Part shown: positions 1 to 12,200 of the stretch, piece by piece
How the letters are laid out: every line of letters starts with the position of its first letter
Position numbering within the stretch: position 1 is the stretch's first letter
Origin: Acridotheres tristis
Taxonomy: Eukaryota > Chordata > Aves > Passeriformes > Sturnidae
DNA length: 64,000 bases
Assembly: GCA_037013685.1 (NCBI GenBank)
Contig: CM072884.1
Span: 1,736,001-1,800,000, forward strand
Direction: 5' to 3'
Translations under genes and position numbers: made by a program
The notes under the pieces: model-generated
Databases searched by the model: none
Told to the model about the DNA's origin: nothing
Seen by the model: the letters and a program-made list of their open reading frames with translations, nothing else

Positions 1-3000
1 AAAAGTTTGATTGAACAGTCTTCATTATGCAAAACTGGAGATTTACTGCAGCTGTCTCCTGGTGTGTTTGTAGTGTGTGGAAAGGAGAAAAGAGGAAATG
101 AATAATGAGACTTGCTGTCTGTGACGTGCCATCCCAATGCACTGGGATCTTCTCTGATATTTTCTCAGTTTGTTTTCATAAAAATTCATAAGTTCTGCAT
201 TTAAATTTGAGTTCTGGCTTGAATAAATCCCAAGACTCGCAGTGAAGCGTAGCTAAGACTGCCAAAATTTCATGCAGCTGTAAATCAAGACCACTCAGGA
301 TTCCTGCCATCACCACCTAAAACAATAGATTGGCCAGGTCCTCTTCAAATGTGACAAGTGCATCCCAAAATTCAGTGTGAACTCTCTGGCCCAGGCAGAA
401 AATCAGTAATATTCTAAAATTGAATGGAGTTTTGTCTAGACTGTTTTTTCAGTTCTGATGAATGCAAGGAACTGAACAACAGGAAACCAAGCAGTGCTGC
501 TTTGCTCCCTACTCAGCATATTTTCCCCATTTAAAAAAATGCTTATTTATAATTTATCTTTGCATTCTTATATAAAAAAATTTTTCAACCAAATTAGGCT
601 ATGAAAACCAACAAAAATCACTTTTCAAAACCAGTATGGGCCTCACAAGTTGTTTAGAGCTCTCTTTGAACTCTGGTAGCTTCTGATGGATTTTTTTTTT
701 CCTTACTCCTTCTGTAGGAACACTATGAAGAAAATTTGTGATCTGCCATTAATGCATATTTTATGTAGGAAAAATGCAATAGTAAGAAAAATATAAATAA
801 TAAAAGCAAAGACCCTGCCTGTGTAGGTTCAGGTCACCACAATATTCGAGAGTCTTCCTGCAGCTGGAAATAAGACACTGAGGAAATTCCATCAGCAGTA
901 GTATAAAAAACAATTTTTTTCTCTTGCAGGAGAAAAATCTGTATGTAACAGAATGAGAGTTTATATCTTGCTACAACAGAGAAAGAAAAGAATTTAAGGC
1001 TTTCATTTTCCTCAATTTCTACATGGTTTTGTGATGAACTAGCAGTAAGCTTTTAGAAAACTTCAGTATGTATCTATTATCTATAGGAAAAAAGTTGATT
1101 TCCAATCCCCATCTCAAGTGAACAGGGAGTTTGATGTATATTTTATTTAAACATATGAACACTTTAACTGTTCCTTAGAAAGCTTCTAAAATCACCCTTT
1201 AGAAATGGACTTCATTGTGATGATTCCTGGGGCCAGTCACAGTTTAAGTCAAAGTTCAGAGGGTCAAAACTACATTGGTTTGACAGGGAGGAGAGTTTCT
1301 TTTATGCTCAGTTGCTGGAAAACTTCTTGTGAACAACCATTGTGTCTAAACTTGAATTACAGAGCTCAGGGATATCTCCTCCAAAGGTGTTCCTAGAATG
1401 TGTCTCAGTCAGGCCATCAGGACTCAGGACAAAATCCAGTTGTAGTTGCTTCTCTCAAAAAAGAGAAGGCAGGCAAGGAAAGTGCTGCTGCAGTGGAGGA
1501 AGTGATGCTGAAGGAATGGAAAAAAGCTCCTGTTTGACCTGGAACAGAGAGTTCTTAGAGAGCATGGTCAGGGAGAGAGGCCCTGTGCTTCCAAAACACA
1601 GACTCACAAAGTCTTCTAAGCCACCTTTTGGACTTGGAATATTTAAGGGGGTTTTTATTAATTAATTTCTCAAGCAATTAATTTAATTTCTTTAATAAAT
1701 TGCTAGAATACACAAAATTCAGAGCAAGGCAGCTGCCAAATGCTATCTGAAGATCAACTCATAAAACCACAGTGAAAGATGAATTTTCACTGGATGTTAA
1801 GTGGGAATGAGAACTGTGGATTGTGGGGGAGGAATTTTTCTGTGGAGGGAACCCATCAGACATTTCTATGTGTGACAATGCCTGGCTGAATATGATGGCT
1901 GAGGTATAGGAAGATTCAACAGTATTCATTATTTTTAACTGCTTTTCACAAATTCAATGGTACACGTACAGTCTCCTAGCACTGCTTTGTTTGCAAAATG
2001 AATAATTAATATTATATTGCATTCATATCAACACTTCATCATGTCCTCCTTTTATGACTGTGCTGCTTCCTGATTCTCTCATGTAGATGAGAGATTTTTG
2101 AATTACCAATATCAGCTTTCTCCTCTTCACTGATTCTTAGGACTTCTCATTGATTTAAAAATGGCTTTTATAAATTATTAATGCCTCTGCTGGTGCCTTC
2201 TCATCAAAAATTCTGTGTTGTCAAAGAGATCCAAAAGACTGGGGTTTGAGGTTGTTTTTTCTTGCTGTAAGTTAATTTAATTTATGACCTGGTTACATGA
2301 TACCTAATAAACAGGTAGAATTTGGGTTTGCACAGAGAGAGCTGAATACGAAGTTCTATTTAGACAAAATTTGGAATTCAATCATTCTGTAACTATAAGA
2401 AAAATATTTATCTTTTTAGAAGCAAGTGAACTCAAGTGCAAATTTCAAAGAGAACTACTACTGCTTATCTACTAGCTTTCAAAATTTAAAATGCAAATAC
2501 ATAATTTTTACTGTACCAGAAAAACCCTAGAAGATCCCACTGAGACTGCTTTTGTTATTTTCTTATGAAATTTTTATTATGATTTAGGAAAACCTCTAAA
2601 ATTTTTATAAGTTAAGGATACAGAGGTAAAACTATTGTCTAAGGGTTCATTAATGAAAATAAAGGAATTCAGCAGATTTAAAGTGCTGGATAAACTGAAC
2701 TTTTTAAAGGGTTTAGGTAAAGATTTAGAAAAAGAAAAGACAGCAAATACAGGCAGCTATAGATACAAAATTTATATTCCTAAGTACAAATAAATCCAGT
2801 TTTAACTTGCAGTTTACGATCCCAGAGAGAACTGGACACACTGAATGGAAACTTCAAGTGAGAGCACCACACCCTTTACCTATTGAAACCAGGCCAGGAA
2901 AAAAAAAAAGTCTAAACCTAAGGCTTATTGAGTTTTCCTAGTGTGAAATCTATTTTATTTAAAAAAAAAAAAATTAAAATTACCCTGAGTTTTTCAAAAT

Positions 3001-6000
3001 GCTGATTGTTTCTAACATTGCACTTATACTCCCACCCACAAGTGTTATTTTTATAAAAAAAAGTAAATATACTGGGAAGAAAGCAAGCTAATAAATTTTG
3101 ATGATTTTGGCACAAGTCCCACATCTGACCCTTTCTTTTGAAAGCTGATAAGTAGTTTAGGAACAACCTCATAGAAGGAAAGAAGTGGAATTCCACTGGA
3201 AAAGGAAAATGTCTTGCTTCTTGGATTTTTGCCATATTAATACATATATAAGGCAAAAAGAATACTCTGTTAAGGGTTGTATACATTATAAAACTTATTG
3301 TATATAAAAATAAAGTTCGTATAAATAACAAATCATATGTGATTTAAAACTGTAGCTGTTTTTTCAAGGTGTGATCTACAGCTCTGGGTACTTTGATGTA
3401 ATTTTTAGGAGTGGCCTAAAAATCTCAGCCCTCTATACAAAATAAGATATATATGACAATCAAGTCCTCAATTTTTAAACATTTCCTCCAGATAAGCAGA
3501 GCAACAATTATAAAAACTGATAAAATGAATCCATTTCACTGTGTGCAAACTGACTGCTCCAACTGCATTAAAATTTAATTTTCATTATGAGAGGAAAACC
3601 CCATTATTGGCATCTGTGGAAGGGGAAGTTTCTCTGCACTGGCAGCATGAAAGGTACTTTGGACAGGCAAAATTCTTGGCTGAAACTGCATTTAAGGCAG
3701 ACAAGGACATGAAAAAAAAATTAACAAACCCACAGTTGTTGCTTTGGGCTTTTTTAAAATACACAATCCAAAGCCAAGTCTGCATCCCCAAAGTTCACAA
3801 AGCAAACATTGTGTCCCAGTGTCAGCCTTTAATAAGGTCCCTAATATTTGGTGATGGATGCTGTGATTAACAAATATCAGGGTGGTGAGTCAGCACCTGC
3901 TTTCAAGATGCTTGGAGGGTAAAAATCAGGTTTCCCAGACACCAGCAAAGCATGGCAATCACTGCCCTCAGTTCTGCCTTTCTTAATCTTTCACCTTTCT
4001 CCCTCTGGAATTTAATATTCTCAGTTCCCACAGAAAAAAAGCTTTTTTCTTTCTTTTCTTTTTTTTTTGGCCTTAACTAGCTTGGAAAAAGAAGGATATT
4101 TAATCAATTAACAGTTTAAAAAGTAAACAAAACTCCTTTCATCACTTTTGAACTAGAAGTCAGTAATGTGTAATTTCTAGATGCTTTAGGAAATAACATT
4201 ATTTAAAAAATAATTCCATAACGTTATTTTAGAAATAATTCCTTGGATATTTTAATTGTAACTGTGGATATTTACCCTTTATGTCTCATGTGTTAAATCC
4301 TCTTAGTTCCAACAATTTACAGTGACCTTACAGCCTGTCTATAATTGAAGATGTTTGCTGTAGCCACTGATTTTATCTTCTCAGCACATTGCTCTGAGCA
4401 GAAACTAAACATTTTAATGCAATTTTGCCTGCTTTATTTTTCTTAATTTTAAATTTTAACTATATGCAACAGCTGAAATCCATATAGAAGACTCAGGAGT
4501 AAAAAAAAAGGTATTTCTTAAGAATCCTTATTTTTGACAGAAAATTTAGAAAATATTTATTTTAAAGCAGACCAGCAGTCACATTCATATTCACAGCCTC
4601 TACCCACAAAATTGAAGATATAATTTACGTTTTTGCACTACAGAGAGGTGAAGAAGGAAAAATCTCACTTCAACTGTCTCTGAAAAGAGATGTTGCTGTG
4701 CATATGATGCTCTTATAATTCAATTCTTTTCTAAATATCAGATTATTCTGTGATAAAGTCTCCAAAAGCTGTATCCACATGGAATGACAGAAAATTAATT
4801 GCAATCATCTTACAGAATTATTATCCAGCATCCCATATATAAAGGTTAAGAACAACAGCTTTTAGAAATTATATCTTTAAATGCTCCATTCTCTATATTA
4901 AGATAAATTACTGCCAATAGAGGAGATCATAATTTCTTGCATTGCCTCATTAGTATAAAGTATTTACATAAAGTCACTAATATTGGCATTTTAAAGACTT
5001 GTGGGTTTAAAAGTAGGTCATGTACAAAACAGAAAATGCCCTTTAGCAGTTTGGACTCATTAATGCCAGGGCTTTTCTTCTTTCAGTAGAAATAGCTTGC
5101 AATAATTCTACTTAATGATAGATTTATTTATTTCCAGCTTGTATTTGAAATCTGAAAGGGTGGATATCTGGCTCCCAACTGTATTAGGGAATAATTTCAT
5201 ACAATCAGGATTATCTGGGTGATCATTTATCCTACTCAGAAACGTGAAGTCAAAATTCAAAAAGGAAGTGAAAGAAAACATATGTCACAGGAATAAAAGC
5301 AAACCTTGCAAAAATATTACTTTCTTTTGATGAAACGGAAATTTCTAACAGATTAATGATTCTGTCTCCAAATGTGGTATTAAACAATGCAGGTATAAAG
5401 AAACTGAAAATAAAAGCTGTCACCTTAGGTAGGAGGAATAGCAAGAATGGCACTGATTTCTCCTGTCCTGCTTTATAAAATAGTCTCAATGAAGGATTTT
5501 GGTCACTGAGGAAATGCTGGATCTCATATAACTCTCCACAACACAGGAATTACAGCTGGAAGTGACTTTAGGGAAGCAAAGATTTCAGCCTGGATCCCAT
5601 AATTTTCTGGGACAGCATGGAAAAATGATTCTGCCACACTATACCAGCTGGGAGACTCATGCACAATAACCTATCATACCATTTATTTTTTTAAATCTCT
5701 TTACCAGTTTTTTAATAGAAGCACTGATGGGGGTGGATTCTTAAAAAAATTTAATCTTAGAAACTTTCCTGCTTTTCTCTGCCACAGCCACACTTGCTTT
5801 ACAGTGAACTACTTGAAAAATAAACTGGCCCAGTCACTTTTTCTTCCTGGTCCTATCTAGTCCCTTGATTTTAATGTAATAATTTATTACTGGGATGGAA
5901 AGGTGGCGACCATGATTTTTAGATAGAATGGTCAAGGTATGAGCATGAAATCATGCAGACAGGATTAAAAAATTTATGTGATCTTGTTTTACCTTCCTGC

Positions 6001-6527
6001 TGAATATAAGGATGAGTTTTGTGATTTTTTTTAATGCTGGTATGGTCAGGGATCTCTCTGTGCTTACCCAGTAAATGCCGCTTTGCTCCATTCACTTCTT
6101 TTGTATCACCTCCTTCTTTGAAAAGTCTCCTCTTCATTTAGCCATTAGTATTTCCCAAGGCACATTTTCCATTTTATTTCCATTTTCAGTTTTATATATT
6201 ACTGCTTCTGCCTTTGCATTACTTGGACCCTGCTCACCACACAGGCAAATTTGTCCAGCTTTTAACACTCAGGTTTGCTAAGCATTAACACCAGTGAAGT
6301 TAAACAATAAATATTACAGCACCAGATCCCACTTTTTCTGACATTCAAGTACACTAAAAAGAGTCCTTGCATATTCTTCTGCTTCCAAAGGAAAACTGTT
6401 TATTAAAATCTCATCTAAACCTTTGCCTTAAAGAGAATTTAGATCAGATAACTCCACTCTCATTTCTATGTGGCAAGTCATGAATTAATCTTTTTTTAAC
6501 AGTGAGGAGCTCTGTTCCATATCTTCA
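1..6527. other. AT-rich unique sequence, no gene recognised
   Basis: This stretch is AT-rich with many short A and T runs and frequent stops in all frames. The longest frames are about 100-137 codons, show no recognisable domain and have no convincing splice-site framing. Homopolymers and AT palindromes occur (for example around 1,655-1,690 and 4,200-4,240) but no tandem array. It reads as intergenic or intronic vertebrate DNA. Conserved non-coding elements could be present and cannot be seen without alignment to other birds. Confidence 0.6.
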
Positions 6528-6745
6528 CAGAACCATCCAGCTTGGAAAAGATCTGAAGATCATTAAGTCCAATCTGTGACCAATCCCCAGCTTGTCACTA
6601 AACCATGGCACTGAATGACACATCCAGTCCTTCCTTGGACACCTCCAGGGATGAGGATTCCAAACCTCCCCTGGCAGCCCCTTCCAATGCTTAATCCCCC
6701 TTGCCATAAAGAAATTCCTCCTGATGTCCAACCTTTCAAACTGCT
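6528..6745 (-). mobile_element. CR1 LINE 3'-end fragment, minus strand
   Basis: Read on the minus strand this segment follows the familiar avian CR1 3' region: a block matching the 'ccctggaggtgtccaagg' part, a gap, then the 'acttaatgatcttcagatc' part and a degenerate terminal octamer near 6,528. It is 5'-truncated and carries many point differences from the copies at 52.4 and 53.6 kb, so it is an old insertion. Open frames across it on both strands are by-products of the repeat. CR1 is the dominant avian non-LTR retrotransposon; no reverse transcriptase sequence is retained here. Confidence 0.8.
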
Positions 6746-9151
6746 TACAGTTTTCAGAAAAAATTATCCTAAATATTTCTGTCTTAAATTCATGAATCAT
6801 GAAGGTGATAAAGGGCATAAACGGCACCATACTCAAAACCTAGGTTTATTTTAGCACAACCATCTCCTGGGATTTCCTTTGTCAAAATTTATGACGAGTT
6901 TCTATTATGACTGAAATCTCATAGATGACTCAGATGTGTTGAATCCCTATCATCACAAATGCTTTCATGTGAAATGATGAAATCATTGTATATGTAGGAA
7001 ATATTTCAAATAGACATATTTAAGGTTTCTAAGTCTATTTCAATTGCAGATGTTGAACACTTTGGAATTTAGGTTGAGCCTGTTCATATTATTAATCTAG
7101 GACAGATAAGAACTAAATTTAACAATCTAATTTCTTATTAGGAGGCGCCTTATGAAGTACTTAGGAAATAAATATTGATAAAGCAGATTACCTTAGCCCT
7201 AATTCCTTCTCAGCCACATATGCCTTAGCCCATCCTTAAACTGAAATTTTAATTATGATTAATGAGTATGGATTAAAATTATGCCATACACTGCAAGTAT
7301 AGAATCCTATGGAGTTCAAGGGAATCTGTGTGCTTACATCAGAAGACAAAAATTGGCTCAATATATTTAATAAAAATCATCTCTTTTGCCCTCTGACTGT
7401 AGGCAGATTCCCATTTGTAACCTTAGGATCATTCAAGATTAATATTGCACATGTGTTAGAAATGAAAACTTTTTCTCCCTATCATGTCTCTGCACCATTA
7501 ATAAATATGCTTATAATTAAAATCTCATCCCTTTGCCTTCTCCTTGCCAGTAGCAGATTCTCGACATTGATCCCACTTTTATGAGCCATGACAAATATCT
7601 CTGAGGTTAAAATCATCTTTCTCCATCTTGAGAGGTCCTTTCCCACCCAGCTTTCCTCTTGCCTCCTTCAAATATTTTGGCAGCAGCAATGACTTGCCTG
7701 CAATGCATCTTTCAGCCTGGCTGCCACTTGTCTGAGCTGATTTGAACAGGCTGCTTGAAAGCAGGAACAATCCAGGCTCAGGAGGTCCCTCTGCCATCTG
7801 AATCTTCAGCCCCCACACTGCAACAGCAACTCAACTAGGGTAAGGGGGAAACTGGAAAAAATACCTGGGTGGGATCATGATTTTCATACCAATTTATGTA
7901 TTGGTAATTGAAAATTGGTATCATAAGCTTTGCAGCTGAAGGACAGTTTTTCCTTGACAGATTCCCCTCTTCCAGGACATTTGGAACAGGTAAAATGTTG
8001 TCAGTGCTATAATTTCCTAGAGAATCCTCGAATTTGCAAATTTTTCTCCTAAAGATCAGTACAGAAAAAGAAATACAGATGGGTACCACCATAAAAATGC
8101 AGAAAATGCCACTATTTGGCTTTTGATTACCCAGACACAAATGACAGTTGCAGTTTCGCTTTCCTTCTGAAGAGATTCACAAACCAGGATGGTTTTATGA
8201 TTCTCCTGAGGCCCCATGAGTTGCACAAATTTAAAGCCAGGGCTTTGTAGGCACAGGGCTTTCTAGGCCCTCCTCGGGTGTGAGAAGGAGGAATGCTGAT
8301 TAATGGAACCCAGGGACCAATAAACAACTCTTCAATCTACTACAGCCAAGTAAATGAAGACAGTACACATAAATCATTAACAACATTTCCAATTCATCTC
8401 CCCCCAGAAATGCTCAACAGCCAATTTTTTATCAGTGAGTAAAAGTGGAGGTGGGAGGCTCTAATGTAATTCAGTTGCAGAAGCCTTCAAGAAGTACATT
8501 CCAAGGCATTGAAAGAAAAAAAAAAGCCTTGTGTCAAAACAGATCGTGCTGATACTCAGCTGTGCTACTTTTCAGTTGCAACAGAAGTTCCCAGGGGCTT
8601 GTGTTTATCTCCAAAGTGTCTGGAGATCACACAGTGACTTGGATTAGTTTGAAATCAAATGTTTATGCTACAACAGAGACAGTATTTATAAATGGAAATA
8701 TTCATAAAATGCAACGTTTATAAAGGTTACAAAAATGACAGTGCTGTCTTGCCATGGCATGGAAAAAACAAACCAAACTGAAAGGCACAAACCAAAGCAA
8801 AAAACCAAACACAAACACAACACAGACACAGAAAAAAACCAAGATCCCTAAACAGCATAGCAAATTGCACTTGAAATATGGAACAGATCTATGGGCTTTA
8901 GGAAGCAGGAATCGCAGTTTAAAGGAAAGGAGTGTGTTCAATAATGACCTGTCCGAAATTTCTCAAAAGCAGAAGAGAATCCTCCTTCAGAAACTGTCTA
9001 AGAAAGACTATGATGTGCAAGACAGAGCCAGAAAGAGATGCATTTATTTTGTAAGTGTGGGCTGTCTCCAAAGGTCCAGGAGGGATCAGCCTTGGAGAAG
9101 TCTGGTTTGCCATTTATTGTTCCTCATAGACAATTTTTAAAATGAGTTATA
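6746..9151. other. AT-rich unique sequence, no gene recognised
   Basis: No gene or long repeat is visible. A somewhat GC-richer patch at about 7,600-7,820 and another at 8,190-8,330 hold short frames on the minus strand without splice signals that I would trust. A CA/AAAC-rich low-complexity stretch at 8,762-8,840 is listed separately. Confidence 0.5.
8762..8840. repeat. A/C-rich low-complexity tract
   Basis: An almost T-free run of AAAC, CAAA and ACAC words, degenerate rather than a clean microsatellite. It produces a lysine/threonine/glutamine-rich open frame on the plus strand that should not be read as protein. Confidence 0.7.
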
Positions 9152-9240
9152 GAATCATAGAATCAGATTGGAAAAATCACAGAATTAGGTTGGGAAAGGC
9201 CTCTAAAATCAAATCCAAGCCTGTACTTTGTTATAAAGAG
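9152..9240 (-). mobile_element. CR1 3'-terminal fragment, minus strand
   Basis: The plus strand shows ATAGAATCATAGAATCA, the reverse complement of the diagnostic CR1 terminal octamer repeat (ATTCTATG)n, followed by 'ggttgggaaaggcctctaaa', the reverse of the conserved last ~40 bp of CR1. A second partial terminal motif (cacagaatta) lies about 18 bp further in, suggesting a nested or duplicated tail. The fragment is under 100 bp, so it is heavily 5'-truncated. Confidence 0.8.
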
Positions 9241-12200
9241 AATTTTGACCTCTGACCACCAGACTTCAGTTCTGTTGGGGAAGAGAGTTGTAGGATGTGA
9301 GCAGATGGCATGGGAAACTGGAATTGAAGCTGGGACTGGAAGTTAAGACCCAGCTTAAAAGTTGGAGAATTACACAAGTCAGGTAATGGTTTCTACTCTG
9401 GTATGTAAAGATGATAAACAGAAAAAATTTGCAGATGCATTTTGCCTACAGAAAAACACTCCCATCTATACCTCCCCGTGAAAAAAGCTTAAGTAGAAGC
9501 TATAAGAGATTGTTCACCCAGGGTATTTCAAATCCAGTTATAAATCCTATAGTAGAGATGCATCATTCTGTAAAAGCTTTTTATTTCTAGGAGGACTTAA
9601 AGAATACACAGATTTTCTGAGCCCTCATCATATAGGATTCTGCAAGCCTATCTACCACCCTAACTACCCAATATGGGTGGATTTAAAAAGAAATCCAAAG
9701 ATCCTAGTTCAGCAGAGCAACATTCATGGGCATTTTATAGGTCACAAAGGAATTTGTTGCAGTTGAGATTTGGCTGGTATAGCAAGCACAGTGTATTTAC
9801 AAGAGTTCCTGCTGCCTGTCACATACCACACTGCTGTTCTCAGCTGAAAGCAACATCCATTAAAATGCATTTTGGGTGCTTGAACTTGCAAAAATTGACA
9901 ATATTAATACTAATGATCATGTAAAGCAACAAGAGAAAATTACATCCTTTAAAACATGGAAACGTATTATATAATCAAGATTATTATATAATTTTCCTAA
10001 GAAAAAAGTTACTTTTATATTCTACTTAGCAACAATATTAAACATTCCAGTCATATTTAGAGCAGAAAACAAAGATGACAAGCCCTATTTACTATGCAAG
10101 CAGCACAATCTCCAAGGAAAGAGCCTTCTAACATTAAATGCAAAACTTGGTTACAGTTCCAGGGAGCTGAAATTTCATTACTGCATTCCTTAAAAACACC
10201 ATGAGCCTTGTAACAATTATTAATGATTATAATCAAGGTCGAGGTAGGTGACATTTCCCATGACCTGCCCTAAAATCTTTGGGTTTTCTTCCATATATCT
10301 GCCCTGGACTTTGTATTTGTCAGACCAGGCTTCAAGTTTTCATGGCTGAGAGGGTTCTTGGGGAATGATGGGAGTTGGTTATTGTGTTTACTTGGCTTTT
10401 AATAACATATTTTCCATCTATGCTCTCTTTGGGAAAGTACAAAACCCTAAGGTGTGGGAAATACACAGCCATCATATGTTGTGGGCTATCAAACAGATCT
10501 TTACCAAAATTGTATTGGTTTTACTACCTCAAAGTCAATCTCTTGATTAGGTCTCAAAAAATCAGTAATTAGCAGTATTAGCTTGGCCATCTAATTGTAC
10601 TAAAGGTGCTCCTGTTGAGAAGCCTCTACTTTTAAATAAAATTGTAAATGCACACTTCAAGAATCTTTAAAGCTTCAGGAAAGTCTGATTGACTTTAAGA
10701 GACCTGGAGATCTTTTATTACCTCACTCTTTCTACTCTATCCTTCAAGAACCCCTCAGCATTACGTGAAGGAGGCACCTGCTGGAAATGAAAATCAAGGC
10801 AAAAATAATCACTGGTGCTTTCTGCAAATTGTTGATTGCAGCTTCAACAACCTAACACAACCTAACACCTAATTCCTGCAGCAATTTCTCTTGATATTCA
10901 ACACCTAGGTATCCAAGGTTATTCTTCTTTTTCTCCTGCAAACTACTCTGATTTGAATTCTTTTTCTGGGGAACTTCTTAGTGCCTTAGGTAAAGGATTC
11001 TTGTTTCAAGTCCCACAAAAGGCACTTTGTAATTGCCACACTCACCTTTTTTCTGTAATGCCTAAAAGGTTGCTTTTGCATTTCGTTCCACTTCTAGATA
11101 CAAGCAGAAAGCATTTGTATTCATTATACACTGGGAAATAAATTGCATGGGAAAAAACAGCAAGAGATATGGAGGCTGAAGAAGAACACTCTCAAGCTGT
11201 GTGTACTTCCAAGGGAAAACAACTTCCAATATTTGGCCACCTCCTTCTTAATGATAAAAACAAACTGAGTTACACTGTCAAAACCAATAGTATTGCAAAC
11301 AAAGGACATTATTTAGTGGTTAATTCAACTATTTCATAAAAAGCTCACACTTCCTAATTCTCTGTAGGTTTTTAATACACACGGCACATCGATGTTGGTG
11401 CATTTTAGGATAATGACATCAAAAAATACTTGTCATTCAAGATTCAGATAAGTAAATACACTTTTCTCAGTACTTGGGAATACCCTGAAATTGAATTCTG
11501 AGCTCAAGCTTAAGCACCACTATGAGTTAACACCATTAGAAAATGAACAGAAGAAAGAAGGAGAAAGACTAATATCACAGGAATTAAAAAGTTTTTGATT
11601 TTTTTAACCACTTAATAGAAAGCAAACATGAATGTAAGAGTTCTTGATTCCCTTGCTTCATCAGTGATGCCTTCATGATCAGCTGCAATATTAGAAGGGA
11701 ACACCACAGAAGTGGTTATTGGTGATAGGATATTATTCCATTGAAGAGAATACATTTTCTAAGCTTATTGAACTTTAGTGCATTGTGTCTTGAGTTCCCT
11801 GAGGACACCAGAGAGAAAATAAAGGGATTTATGGGTGCTGAGTGTTTCATCAAGGACAAGAGGCTAAATCTGAAATATATTCAGGAATTACTCACCCGTT
11901 TAGTGCTCCACAGAGAGTCTCCAAACCATGAAGTGCTGGTTCACTCCCACCCTCCTCCAACCACAGCATCCATTACCTTCTGTTAATTACAGTGAATTAC
12001 AGTAGTATTGAGATGTCCTGCCTTTTATATCCAGCAAAGAAACCTGCTGCAGTTCCAAGAGCTCAAGTTTTAGGAATGAATCAACCACAGTCATGGCTCT
12101 TCCACAGCTTCTTTTGGTGGATTTTTGAATCCATGTATGTATATATTTACATATTTCTAAATACATATATGCAAGACTTCTTACATGTGAGGGGAAGAAG

